From: CAZNNH01 sp964574335
Lineage (GTDB): Bacteria; Acidobacteriota; Vicinamibacteria; Fen-336
NCBI GenBank assembly: GCA_964574335.1
Contig: CAZNNH010000005.1
Location: 29,637-93,636 of the forward strand
Length of the DNA stretch: 64,000 nt
Direction: 5' to 3'
Position 1 is the first letter of the stretch; each line of letters begins with the position of its first letter. Shown piece by piece: positions 1-9,080 of the stretch. The notes beneath the pieces are model-generated. The model was not told the DNA's origin. It worked only from the letters and a program-made list of their open reading frames with translations, and did not search any database. A program made the position numbers and the translations under genes.

Positions 1-89
1 GGGCCAAGGCGGTGCTGGTGCCTCACCTCGGCGGCGGGGTCCACGACCCCGAGACGATCTCCGAGGCCATCGTGGGAGCGGCGAGATGA
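1..89 (+). CDS. korA: 2-oxoacid:ferredoxin oxidoreductase alpha subunit, C-terminal end (partial)
   Basis: Only the last 28 residues are inside the window, read from base 3 to the TGA at 87-89. The residues VPHLGGGVHDPE followed by an Ile-rich helix fit the C-terminus of a KorA/PorA-type alpha subunit, which carries the pyrimidine-binding and substrate domains. The stop overlaps the ATG of the next gene (ATGA at 86-89), so the two are translationally coupled. The assignment rests mainly on the korB and korC genes that follow, since the fragment is short. Confidence 0.7.
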   Translation, partial: AKAVLVPHLGGGVHDPETISEAIVGAAR

Positions 90-988
90 GCACGTCGATC
101 GAAGCACCAAGACCCGAGGTGGACCCGAGCGCCCACCCGATTGCCCCCTACCTGCGGATGGACCGGATGCCTCACATCTGGTGTCCGACCTGCGGCATCG
201 GCACCGTCGTCAAGTGCTTCGCCTCGGCCCTGGAGCAGACCGGGGTCGACCTGAGCAAGGTGTCGATCGTCTCCGGGATCGGCTGCACCGGGCGGGTGGC
301 GGGCTACATGAAGCTGGATGCCTTCCACGCCACCCACGGCCGCGCGATCCCCTTCGCGACCGGCCTCAAGCTGGGGCGCCCCGAGCTGCTGGTGACCGTG
401 TTCTCGGGTGACGGGGACCTCTCCGGTATCGGCGGCAACCACCTGATCCATGCCGCCCGGCGGAACATGGACATCCTCTGCGTGCTGGTCAACAACTTCA
501 TCTATGGGATGACCGGAGGCCAGAACGCGCCCACCACGCCGATCACGGCTCGCTCCTCGACCATGCCCTTCGGCAACTACGAGCAGCCGTTCAACCTCCC
601 GCACCTCTTGGCGAGCTGCGGGGCGCCCTACGTGGCGCGCTGGACCTGCCTGCACATCCGGAGGCTCACCAAGTCCTTCGCCGAGGCGCTCGGGCGCAAG
701 GGCTTCCGCTTCATCGAGGTGATCGCTCCGTGCTCGACCCTCTACGCGCGCCTCAACAAGCTGGGGACCGGGCTCAACCTGATGCGCTTCTACCACGACA
801 ACGCCGAGATCCGCCACGGCGCCGACACCCGTGAGCTGGGGATCGACTTCCAGGGGCACATCGTCTGCGGCAAGTTCGTCGACGTCGAGAGGCCGACCTT
901 CGGCGAGGCGATGCACGCCCACTACACCAAGACGCTGGGCGACCGCTACCGACCGATGCCGCCCGAGGGGGGGTGGATCCATGAATAG
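86..988 (+). CDS. korB: 2-oxoacid:ferredoxin oxidoreductase beta subunit (TPP-binding)
   Basis: This 300-residue protein is the thiamine-pyrophosphate subunit of a 2-oxoacid:ferredoxin oxidoreductase, which interconverts a 2-oxoacid plus CoA with acyl-CoA, CO2 and reduced ferredoxin. It shows HIWCPTCGIG near residue 30 (cluster-binding Cys pair), GIGCTGR, the TPP/Mg motif GDGDLSGIGGNHLIHAARRN around residues 111-130, and NNFIYGMTGGQ. The NHLIHAARRN and YGMTGGQ forms favour the Kor (2-oxoglutarate) branch over pyruvate enzymes, but substrate cannot be fixed from motifs. It overlaps korA by 4 nt and korC by 8 nt, as expected for subunits made in fixed ratio. The enzyme is cytoplasmic, and its ferredoxin is the likely link to the Hdr genes that follow. 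Confidence 0.9.
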   Translation: MSTSIEAPRPEVDPSAHPIAPYLRMDRMPHIWCPTCGIGTVVKCFASALEQTGVDLSKVSIVSGIGCTGRVAGYMKLDAFHATHGRAIPFATGLKLGRPELLVTVFSGDGDLSGIGGNHLIHAARRNMDILCVLVNNFIYGMTGGQNAPTTPITARSSTMPFGNYEQPFNLPHLLASCGAPYVARWTCLHIRRLTKSFAEALGRKGFRFIEVIAPCSTLYARLNKLGTGLNLMRFYHDNAEIRHGADTRELGIDFQGHIVCGKFVDVERPTFGEAMHAHYTKTLGDRYRPMPPEGGWIHE

Positions 989-1577
989 GACCGAGATCCG
1001 GGTGACCGGCTACGGCGGACAGGGCGTGGTCCTGTGCGCCTACATCATCGGGCGCGCCACCGCGGTCGACGCCGGACAGCACGCCACCATGATCCAGAGC
1101 TTCGGGCCGGAGGCGCGGGGATCGGCCTGCTCGGCGACGCTGGTGCTGTCGGACGAGGAGGTCCTCTACCCCTACATCCGGCGCCCTGACATCTTCGTCG
1201 CCATGTCCGCGGAGGGGTACGAGAAGTACCGCGGCGAGCTCAAGCCCAAGGGGATCCTGGTCTACGAGCAGGACCTGGTCGACGCCAAGCCGAAGAAGGG
1301 CCAGCCATCCTACGGTGTCCCCTCGACCCGGATCGCGGAAGGGCTGGGTCGCAGCCTGGTGCAGAACATCGTGATGCTGGGCTTCTTCTCGGCAGCCACC
1401 CGGCTGGTGCCGGCGGAGCAGATGCGGGCGGCGGTCGAGGCCTCGGTCCCGGCGGGGACCGAGGAGTTGAACCTGAAGGCCTTCGACGCGGGCTTTTCGC
1501 ATTTCGAGGAGAGCTACGGAGCGGGAAGCTCGCCGGCCGTGGAGAAGGGCGCGACGCTGGAAAGCCCGACGGCGTGA
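981..1577 (+). CDS. korC: 2-oxoacid:ferredoxin oxidoreductase gamma subunit
   Basis: This 198-residue subunit begins MNRTEIRVTGYGGQG. The GxGGQG motif followed by QSFGPEARGSACSATLVLSDEE is characteristic of the gamma domain of 2-oxoacid:ferredoxin oxidoreductases, which completes the KorABC complex. I chose ATG 981, which overlaps the end of korB, because the family N-terminus starts there; a longer upstream extension in this frame is the korB shadow. No separate ferredoxin-domain delta subunit is present, so the electron outlet is probably a free ferredoxin or the adjacent Hdr proteins. The stop TGA (1575-1577) overlaps the GTG start of the hdrA that follows, which ties Kor and Hdr into one transcript. 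Confidence 0.9.
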   Translation: MNRTEIRVTGYGGQGVVLCAYIIGRATAVDAGQHATMIQSFGPEARGSACSATLVLSDEEVLYPYIRRPDIFVAMSAEGYEKYRGELKPKGILVYEQDLVDAKPKKGQPSYGVPSTRIAEGLGRSLVQNIVMLGFFSAATRLVPAEQMRAAVEASVPAGTEELNLKAFDAGFSHFEESYGAGSSPAVEKGATLESPTA

Positions 1578-4500
1578 AACGGACCAGGCGGGAGCCCGCT
1601 CCCGTGGAGGACAACGTGGACCTCGATGCCTTGAAGGAAGTGCCTGAAGAGCCGACCACGATGGAGGCTCCCGAGCCGGAACCGACCGAGGCGCCTCCGG
1701 TGCAGAAGCGCGCCCTGGTGATCGGCGGGGGCATCGCCGGGATCCAGGCGGCCCTGGACCTGGCCAACGCTCGGATACCGGTGACGCTGGTGGAGAAGTC
1801 GCCGTCACTGGGAGGACGCATGGCCCAGCTCGACAAGACCTTCCCCACCATGGACTGCTCGATCTGAATTCTGGGCCCCAAGGCCCTGGATGCCGGTCGG
1901 CATCCGCTCATCGAGGTCGTCACCTGTGCCGAGGTCGTCGGCTGCGAAGGCGAGCCCGGCGACTTCCGGGTCTTGGTTCGGAAGCAGCCCCGCTACGTCC
2001 GCGAGGACCGGTGCGTGGCGTGCGGCCTCTGCGTCGACGTCTGCCCGCAGGTCAGCGGCAACGAGTTCGACGTCGGACTCAAGGCGCGCAAGGCCATCTA
2101 CCGTCCTTTCCCCCAGTCGGTCCCCGCCACCTACGTGATCGACCGGGAGGCCTGCCTGAACGACCGGATCCTGGTCTGCGACCACTGCTCCTCGGCCTGC
2201 GACGTCGACGCCATCGACTTCGACATGTTGCCCGAGGAGCTCGAGCTGCGGGTGGGGTCGGTGATCGTGGCGGTGGGGTTCCAGGAGTTCGACGCCCGCA
2301 AGCTGGGCAACTACGGCTACGGCCGGTTCCCGAACGTGATCACCAGCCTCGAGCTGGAGCGGATGCTCAACGCCTCGGGGGTCACCCAGGGGCACGTGAT
2401 CCGCCCCTCCGACCACCGCACCCCCCGCCGCATCGTGTTCGTCCAGTGCGTGGGCGCCCGTGGCGAGGGCGGCCGACCCTACTGCAGCCGATTCTGCTGC
2501 ATGAACGCGGTCAAGGACTCGATGCTGCTGCGCCAGCACGAACCGGACATCGAGGAGATCACCGTCCTGTACACGGACATGCGCGCGTTCGGGAAGGGCT
2601 TCGACGACTTCGTGAAGCGATCCCTGGAGGAGCAGAGTGCCCGCTACGTCCGGGGGCGGCCGGCCAAGATCGACCGGGTTGCCGAGGGCGACAGCCTCCA
2701 GGTGTTCGTGGAGGACACCCTGGCCCACCAGCAGCGCCGGATCTCCGCCGACCTCGTGGTGCTCTCGGTGGCCGCGGCGCCCAACGAGGGCGCCGCCCTG
2801 CTGGCCGCGAGTCTCGGCATCGAGACCGACCGCTACGGGTTCATCGCCCGGGAGGACCCGGCCATCTCGGCGGTCGAGACCAGCCGCGAGGGCGTCTTCG
2901 TCTGCGGCAGCGCGGTCGGCCCCCAGGTGATCCCGGACTGCGTGGCCCAGGCCTCGGCGGCGGCGGCCCGCGCCCAGGTCTTCCTCACCGGGCAGAGGGT
3001 CGAGCGTCAGGAGGTCCGGGTCGAGCCGATGGACGTCTCGGGGCCGCCCCGGGTCGGGGTGCTGGTCTGCCACTGCGGCGTCAACATCGGCGGGGTGCTC
3101 GACGTGGAGGCCCTGGCCCGCGAGGCGACCAGCCTGCCCGGGGTGGTGGCGGCCCGCACCCACCTGTTCGCCTGCTCCACGGCGGGGCAGGAGGAGCTGT
3201 CCGGCCTGATTCGTGACAACGGTCTCAACCGGGTGGTGGTGGCGGCGTGCACGCCGCGTACCCACGAGCCGGTCTTCCGCGACGGGTGCGCCCAGATCGG
3301 CTTCAACCCGTACCTCTTGGAGATGGTCAACATCCGCGACCAGTGCTCGTGGGTCCATGGCCGGGAGCCCGACGCGGCCCAGCAGAAGGCCCGGGCCCTG
3401 ATCCGGATGGGTGTGGCTCGGGCGCGTCACCTGGAGCCGTTGCAGGCCGGGAAGGCGCCGATGACGCGATCGGCGCTGGTGATCGGAGGAGGGATCGCCG
3501 GGATCCAGGTGGCCACCGACCTGGCGGTCCAGGGCTTCCCGGTGACGCTGGTGGAGAAGCAAGGGCACCTGGGCGGGAGGCTGGCAGCTCCCCACATCAA
3601 GTACCTGTACCCCAACCTCCGGCCGGCGGCGGAGGTGCTCGAGGAGAAGCTGCAGCGCCTGCACCGGAGCGGGGCCCGGGTCCTGCTCCACACCGAGGTC
3701 CAGGACGTCAAGGGCTTCGTGGGCAGCTTCGAGGTCCAGCTCGAAGGGGCCACCTCTGAGAAGCTGCCAGTGGGCGCCATCATCCTGGCCATTGGCGCCG
3801 ACCTGTACGACCCGACCGGCGAGCACCGCTACGGGGAGCTGCCCAACGTGATCACCAGCGAGCAGCTCGAGCGGACCTTCTGCGAGGACGGCGGCGAGCT
3901 GCAGGTGGGTGGGCAGCGACCGAAGGCGGCGTCGTTCATCCTCTGCGTCGGGTCGCGCCAGAGCGAGGGGTGCACCGGCTGCTCCCGCTACTGCTGCCCG
4001 ACGGCCATCAAGCAGGCGATGCTGCTGGCCCGCCAGGGGATCGACACCACGATCTTCTACCGGGACATCCGGACCGTCTCGAGCGGGGCCGAGGAGATGT
4101 ACCGGGAGGCCCGGGGGATGGGCGTGCTCTTCGTGCGGGTCCCCCCCGACCGGAAGCCGGAGGTTCTCGGCGCGGAGCGGGCCGAGGCGGTCCGCTGTCA
4201 CGACGATCTGCTCGGCCGGACCGTGGAGGTGCCGAGCGATCTGGTCGTCCTGAGCGTCGGCATGCGTCCTCGCCAGCCCGACACCCATCGCCTGCACGAG
4301 ATGCTGAAGGCCAGCGTCGGCCTCGACGGGTTCTTCCTGGAGCGCCACCCGGAGCTGGCCCCGGTCGAGACGGCGGTCGAAGGGGTGCTGGTGGCGGGCA
4401 CCGCCCAGGGACCCAAGGACATCGTCGACAGCGTGGCCCAGGCCTCGGCGGCCGCGGCCAAGGCCTCGGTGTTCCTGGCCCACGACCAGGTGAGCCTGGA

Positions 4501-4753
4501 TCCGGCGGTGGCCGTGGTCGACGAGGAGCTGTGCCGGGCCTGCGGCGACTGCGTCGAGATCTGCCAGTTCCATGCCCCGGCTCTGGTCGAGACCGACCAC
4601 GGCTTTGCGGCCAGGATCAACGCCTCGTTGTGCAAGGGGTGTGGCACCTGCGCGAGCTGGTGCCCGTCCGGTGCCATCGCGGCCAGGCACTTCACCAACC
4701 GGCAGATCACCGCCCAGATCGATGCCTTCTTCGCCGAGGAGGTGGCGTCATGA
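1574..4753 (+). CDS. hdrA: Selenocysteine-containing double HdrA (heterodisulfide reductase A, tandem fusion)
   Basis: Read through the TGA at 1865-1867 as selenocysteine, this is one 1059-residue protein. Residues 1-45 are a Pro/Glu-rich leader; the first FAD motif is VIGGGIAGIQ at about 49-58; the redox motif DCSI-Sec-ILGPK has Sec98. Next come CVACGLCVDVCP (147-157), a second cluster site, and the flavoprotein cluster motif CVGARG...YCSRFCCM. A second HdrA half follows: CHCGVNIGG (about 500), another VIGGGIAGIQ (about 634) and CVGSRQ...CSRYCC, but its CxxC/U site is replaced by HIKYLYPN. The C-terminus carries two [4Fe-4S] motifs (CRACGDCVEIC, CKGCGTCASWC). The same frame runs unbroken on both sides of the TGA. 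In known systems HdrA is the FAD electron-bifurcating subunit. The protein lacks the usual N-terminal HdrA domain before its first FAD site. GTG 1574 overlaps the korC stop; the downstream mvhD overlaps too. Confidence 0.88.
1868..1905 (+). promoter_or_regulatory. Bacterial SECIS element of hdrA copy 1
   Basis: After the TGA (1865-1867) there is a 20-nt spacer, then a perfect 7-bp stem (GGATGCC 1888-1894, GGCATCC 1899-1905) closing the loop GGTC (1895-1898). The loop starts 27 nt after the TGA and has G in its first two positions, which fits the known rules for bacterial SECIS elements. The hairpin is inside coding sequence (Leu-Asp-Ala-Gly-Arg-His-Pro). Its basal pair covaries with the copy in the second hdrA. 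SelB would bind it to recode the TGA. Confidence 0.85.
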
Positions 4754-5226
4754 CGGCCCGTGCCGCGCCCGCCGGCTGGAACCCCCGCCTGGTGGTCTTT
4801 GCCTGCAACTGGTGCTCGTACGCCGGGGCCGACACCGCGGGCGTCTCCCGCATCCAGCACCAGCCCCACTTCCGGATGATCCGGGTCATGTGCTCGGGAC
4901 GGATCCAGCCCGGCTTCGTGCTGCGGGCGTTCGAGAAGGGGGCCGACGGCGTGCTGGTCTCGGGTTGCCACTTCGGCGACTGCCACTACGTCTTCGGCAA
5001 CGAGCGGGCGGTCGAGCAGTTCGAAAAGACGAAGAACGTCGTCAAGATGCTGGGGATCGGGGAGGGCCGGCTGCGCCTGGAGTGGATCAGCGCGGCGGAG
5101 GGGGCCCGTTTCGCCAAGGTGATCGACGAGTTCATCGACGAGCTCCGGGTGCTCGGGCCCAGCCCGTTGAGCCAGGGCGGCCACCCGGACGCCGCCGTCA
5201 GCAGGGGGGCCGAAGCCAGTGTCTGA
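4750..5226 (+). CDS. mvhD: MvhD/HdrD-type iron-sulfur delta subunit
   Basis: This 158-residue protein has the MvhD signature FACNWCSYAGAD near residue 18, then MCSGRIQPGFVLRAFEKGADGV, VSGCHFGDCHY and LEWISAAEG. MvhD is a [2Fe-2S] protein that carries electrons from a hydrogenase or formate dehydrogenase to HdrA. It overlaps hdrA by 4 nt (ATGA) and hdrCB by 8 nt. No hydrogenase or formate dehydrogenase gene is visible in the window, so its electron partner is unknown. The C-terminal 20 residues are low-complexity and not conserved-looking. Confidence 0.92.
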   Translation: MTARAAPAGWNPRLVVFACNWCSYAGADTAGVSRIQHQPHFRMIRVMCSGRIQPGFVLRAFEKGADGVLVSGCHFGDCHYVFGNERAVEQFEKTKNVVKMLGIGEGRLRLEWISAAEGARFAKVIDEFIDELRVLGPSPLSQGGHPDAAVSRGAEASV

Positions 5227-6367
5227 GCTAGCCACGGCGAGGAGCAAGACGCGGGCCTGGGCCTGCTACGACTGCGGGAAGTGCACGGCCACCTGCCCGA
5301 TCGCCCGGGCCGGCGCCGCCTACAGCCCGAGACGCCACGTCCTGGCCGCCAACACACAGAGCCAGCAGGAGGTGGTGGAGGACGCCGTCTCGCTGTTCGC
5401 CTGCCTGACCTGCAGCCTGTGCGACAGCCGTTGTCCGGCGGAGGTCGCGTACACGTCGCTGGTGCAACGGTTGCGCGAGGTGGCGTACCGGGAGGGAGTG
5501 GAGCCGGACTGCCCGCACGGCGGGGCGCTGCAGTCGATGATGCGGATGATGGCCAAGGGCGGGGCGCAGCAGGATCGGCTGGGGTGGCTGACCGGCGACC
5601 TCCAGACGGCGCCGGAGCAGGGCGAGGTCTTCTACTTCACCGGCTGCACGATGTACTTCGACGCCCTGCTCCCCGAGCTCGAGGCCGACACCCTGGAGGG
5701 CACCCGCTCGGCGGTGCGGCTTCTGAACCGTCTCGGGATCACGCCGGTGGTCTCGCCGGACGAGCGGTGCTGCGGCCACGACCTGCTGTGGAACGGCGAC
5801 CGTGCCGGATTCGAAGCTCTGGCCCGCCTCAACGTCGAGCTGGTGAGGAAGAGCGGGGCCAAGACGCTGGTGGCCTCGTGCGCCGAGTGCGTGCGGACCT
5901 GGAGGTTGGACTTCGAGCCGTTCTTCGAGGGGAAGCCGCCGCGGATCCTGCACATCTCCGAGCTGCTTTCGGAGCGCCTTCTCGAGCTGCCCTTGAAGGC
6001 CAACGGCGTCCACAAGGTGACCTACCAGGACCCCTGCCGTCTGGGGCGGCATCTGGGGGTGTACGAGGCCCCCCGCAAGGTGCTCGACGGCCTGCCTGGC
6101 ATCACCCGGCTGGAGATGCCCCGGACCGGGAAGCGGGCCCAGTGCTGCGCGGGAGGGACCTGGTCCCACTGCGACCGGTTCGCCAAGCAGATCCAGGTCG
6201 AGCGCCTGGAGGAGGCCAAGGCCACCGGGGCCGAGGTCCTGGTCACGGCGTGCCCGAAGTGCCAGATCCACTTCCGATGCGCGATGAAGGACCCCAGGCT
6301 GGGCGAGCGGATCCACATCGAGACCCGGGACATCGCCCAGCTCGTGGAGGGGGCGCTCGGGCAATGA
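5219..6367 (+). CDS. hdrCB: HdrC-HdrB fusion (two-CCG-domain iron-sulfur oxidoreductase), copy 1
   Basis: The 382-residue protein fuses an HdrC-like bis-[4Fe-4S] ferredoxin domain (CYDCGKCTATCP near residue 16 and CLTCSLCDSRCP near 62) to an HdrB-like part with two complete CCG domains: FTGC...RCCGHDL...CAEC and QDPC...QCCAGG...CPKC. All Cys ligands expected for the two noncubane [4Fe-4S] clusters are present, so a disulfide- or thiol-active site is likely. Bacteria do not make the CoM-CoB heterodisulfide, so the natural substrate is unknown. GTG 5219 overlaps mvhD; an 8-nt overlap supports this start. It completes module 1 (HdrA-HdrA, MvhD, HdrCB). Confidence 0.88.
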   Translation: MSELATARSKTRAWACYDCGKCTATCPIARAGAAYSPRRHVLAANTQSQQEVVEDAVSLFACLTCSLCDSRCPAEVAYTSLVQRLREVAYREGVEPDCPHGGALQSMMRMMAKGGAQQDRLGWLTGDLQTAPEQGEVFYFTGCTMYFDALLPELEADTLEGTRSAVRLLNRLGITPVVSPDERCCGHDLLWNGDRAGFEALARLNVELVRKSGAKTLVASCAECVRTWRLDFEPFFEGKPPRILHISELLSERLLELPLKANGVHKVTYQDPCRLGRHLGVYEAPRKVLDGLPGITRLEMPRTGKRAQCCAGGTWSHCDRFAKQIQVERLEEAKATGAEVLVTACPKCQIHFRCAMKDPRLGERIHIETRDIAQLVEGALGQ

Positions 6368-6456
6368 CGGGGAGAGAGGACGATAAGTCGCGAGCGCAAG
6401 ACGCCAGGCCCCGGGACGGGGCCAAACCAGTGGGGAACAACGCCAATGAGTCCTGA
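6364..6456 (+). CDS. Possible 30-residue ORF between the two Hdr modules
   Basis: ATG 6364 overlaps the hdrCB stop and its TGA (6454-6456) overlaps the start of the second hdrA, so it would keep the overlap chain of the operon intact. The peptide is highly polar (rich in Asp, Arg, Asn) with no recognisable motif. It may be a translational-coupling ORF that moves ribosomes to the next start, or may not be a gene at all. The next start (ATG 6446) also lacks a strong Shine-Dalgarno sequence, which makes coupling plausible. Confidence 0.3.
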   Translation: MTGREDDKSRAQDARPRDGAKPVGNNANES

Positions 6457-8911
6457 GCGAACGAACGGCGAGCTACGGGTGGGGGTGTTCGTCTGCGACT
6501 GCGGGCTGAACATCGCCGGCGCGGTGGACTGCGGGGAGGTGACGGAGTACGCGCAGAGCCTTCCGGACGTGGTGTGCGCGATCCGGAACAAGTACACGTG
6601 CGCCGATCCGGGCCAGAACGAGATCAAGGACGCCATCCACAAGCACAAGCTGAACCGGGTGGTGGTCGCCTCGTGCACGCCGCGCCAGCACGAGCCCACC
6701 TTCCGCCAGTGCGTGCTGGAGGCCGGCCTCAACCCCTACCTGATGGAGATGGCCAACCTCAGGGAGCACTGCTCCTGGGTCCATCCCGGGGACCGGGGAG
6801 GCGCCACCTCGAAGGCCAAGGACCTAGTGGCCAGCGCCGTCGCCAAGGCACGCCTGCTGCAGGCGCAGGAGGAGATGCAGGTGCCGGTGACCCGGCGGGC
6901 GCTGGTGATCGGGGGCGGGGTGGCCGGGATCGAGGCGGCGCTGGAACTGGCCGAGGCCGGCCATCCGGTGACCCTGGTCGAGAAGCAGGCGTCCATCGGT
7001 GGGATCATGGCCCAGCTCGACAAGACCTATCCCACCATGGACTGCTCGATTTGAATCCTCGGCCCTAAGGCCATCGATGCCGGTCGGCATCGGAACATCG
7101 AGCTCCTGACCTACTCCGAGGTCGAGGACGTCAGCGGCTACGTCGGCAACTTCTCGGTCAAGATCCGCAAGAAGGCCCGCTACGTCGACCCGACCGTCTG
7201 CAATGCCTGTGGGGAGTGCGCCGCGGTCTGCCCGGTGACCCACCCCGACGAGTACCAGATGGGCCTCTCCAGCCGGAAGGCGATCTACATCCCCTTCCCG
7301 CAGGCGGTCCCCTGCTCGTACATCCTCGACATGGAGCATTGCCTGGGCAACAACCCGATCGCCTGCGGCAAGTGCGCCGACGTCTGCGAGAAGAAGGCCA
7401 TCGACTACGACGACCGGGACCAGGTGATCCAGCGCGACGTCGGGGCCATCGTGGTGGCGATCGGGCTCGACGTCTACGACCCCACCGAGATGGACGAGTA
7501 CGGCTACACCCGCTTCGAGAACGTGATCACCTCGATGGAGTTCGAGCGGCTGATCTGCGCCGGCGGGCCCACCGCCGGCCACTTCGTGCGCCCGAGCGAC
7601 TCCACGCGGCCCAAGCGAATCGGATTCGTCCAGTGCGTCGGCTCGAGGAACCCGAAGATCGGGCGCCCCTACTGCTCGAACATCTGCTGCATGAACACCG
7701 TCAAGGACACCCTGCTTCTGGCCGACCACTACCCGGACGTGGAGAACGTCGTCTACTACCAGGACATCCGCGCCTTCGGGAAGTCGTTCGAGGACATGTT
7801 CCAGCGCTCCAAGGAGGCCGGGACCCGCTACGTGCGTGGCCTGCCCGGCGACGTCGAGGAGGACCCGAAGACCGGCAACCTGCTGGTGACCGTGGAGAAC
7901 ACCACCAGCGGCAAGCTGGAGCGCCACCAGCTCGACATGCTGGTCCTTTCGGTGGGGGTCGAGCCCCCCAAGGACCTGGCCAAGATCTCGGGGCTGTTGA
8001 CGCTCTCCAAGACCTCAGACGGCTTCCTGATGGAGTCGCACCCCAAGCTCAAGCCGGTGGACGCGCCCACCCGAGGCGTCTACTTCGCCGGCTTCTGCGA
8101 GTCGCCCAAGGACATCAAGGACTCGGTCTGCCAGGCGGGGGCGGCCGCCTCTCGGGCCGGGGCCCTGCTCGGCGCGGGGAAGATCGAGATCGAGGCGATC
8201 ACCAGCCGGATCGACGCCGACGCCTGCATGAAGTGTGGGATCTGCGCCTCGGTCTGTCCCTACGGGGCCATCACCTGGAAGAAGGGGGAGGTCGCCAGCG
8301 TGGTCGAGGCGGCCTGTGCCGGTTGCGGGGCCTGCGGGGCGAGCTGCAAGTTCGAAGCGATCACCATGCGCCACTTCACGGATGACCAGATCATCTCCCA
8401 GGTCCGGGCCATCCTGGCCGACAAGCCCGAGGACAAGGTGATGGCCTTCGCCTGCAACTGGTGCTCGTACGCGGGCGGGGACATGGCCGGGATCTCGAGG
8501 ATCCAGTACCCGGCCAGCAACCGGGTGGTGCGGACCATGTGCTCGGCACGGGTCTCGGAGGAGATGGTGCTGGAGGCGTTCCGGAGCGGGGCGGCGGTGG
8601 TGCTGGTCTCCGGCTGCCACTACGCCGACTGCCACTACATCAACGCCAACCGCCAGACCGTCAAGCGGGTCCAGCACCTCTGGGACACGCTGGAGAAGAA
8701 GGGGGTCCGCCCCGAGCGCCTTCAGCTCGAGTGGATCAGCGCCGCCGAGGGGCAGAAGTTCGCCAAGGTCATGCGCCAGATGGAGGAGCTGCGCAAGACG
8801 GTGACCCAGGAGGAGATCGCGCACACGGTGGAGGCGCTCAAGCCGAAGCCGAAGAAGCCGGCCAAGGCCAAGCCGAAGGTCGGGGCGGTCTTGGCCCCAG
8901 CGGCGCCGTGA
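6446..8911 (+). CDS. hdrA: Selenocysteine-containing HdrA-MvhD fusion
   Basis: Read through the TGA at 7052-7054, this is one 821-residue protein. It has the full N-terminal HdrA domain (VCDCGLNIAG near residue 16, ASCTPRQHEPTF), the FAD motif VIGGGVAGIE (about 151), the redox motif DCSI-Sec-ILGPK (Sec203), CNACGECAAVCP (about 252), CGKCADVCEKKA, and the flavin-cluster motif CVGSRN...YCSNICCM. Two ferredoxin motifs follow (CMKCGICASVCP about 593, CAGCGACGASCK about 624), then a complete MvhD domain from residue 664 (FACNWCSYAGGD, SGCHYADCHY, LEWISAAEG) and a Lys/Pro-rich tail. HdrA-MvhD fusions are known in bacteria; they bifurcate or confurcate electrons among ferredoxin, a mid-potential donor and the HdrCB acceptor. 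Unlike copy 1 it is a single HdrA, so the two are not a recent duplication. Confidence 0.9.
7055..7092 (+). promoter_or_regulatory. Bacterial SECIS element of hdrA copy 2
   Basis: Twenty nt after the TGA (7052-7054) lies a perfect 7-bp stem (CGATGCC 7075-7081, GGCATCG 7086-7092) with loop GGTC (7082-7085). Spacing, stem length and loop are identical to copy 1, while the lowest base pair is C-G here and G-C there, so pairing is kept although the encoded residues on both sides differ (Leu to Ile, Pro to Arg). This is covariation evidence for a functional RNA hairpin. Confidence 0.87.
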
Positions 8912-8933
8912 GGGCCGAGCGGACGGGGGAACG

Positions 8934-9080
8934 ATGACGGCGAGCATCGAGACGTTCCGTTGCATGATGTGCGGGCACGAGTATCAGGAGCCCGTGGAGA
9001 GGGGTGAGGACAAGGAGCGGTCGTGCCCCAAGTGCCGTTCCAACAGCATCCGCCACCTGAAGAAGGCGGCCGGGAAGTGA
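8934..9080 (+). CDS. Small zinc-ribbon protein in the Hdr operon
   Basis: A 48-residue ORF fills the only gap between hdrA copy 2 and the second hdrCB. It reads FRCMMCGHEY near the N-terminus and RSCPKCRSNSIR about 22 residues later, the two CxxC knuckles of a rubredoxin/FmdB-like zinc ribbon. Its TGA (9078-9080) overlaps the GTG of hdrCB, so it belongs to the operon. It could bind zinc structurally, help assemble the complex or, if it binds iron, act as a small electron carrier. The function is not known. Confidence 0.75.
   Translation: MTASIETFRCMMCGHEYQEPVERGEDKERSCPKCRSNSIRHLKKAAGK

Noticed and set aside
1..982. Long open frame on the minus strand opposite korB
   Set aside because: It mirrors the codon pattern of korB on the plus strand and has no recognisable protein motifs; the same holds for other antisense frames in this GC-rich DNA.
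1865..1867. hdrA 1 as a split gene or pseudogene ending at 1867
   Set aside because: The frame continues without change for 960 codons of normal HdrA sequence, the same TGA occurs at the same motif in hdrA 2, and both have matching hairpins.
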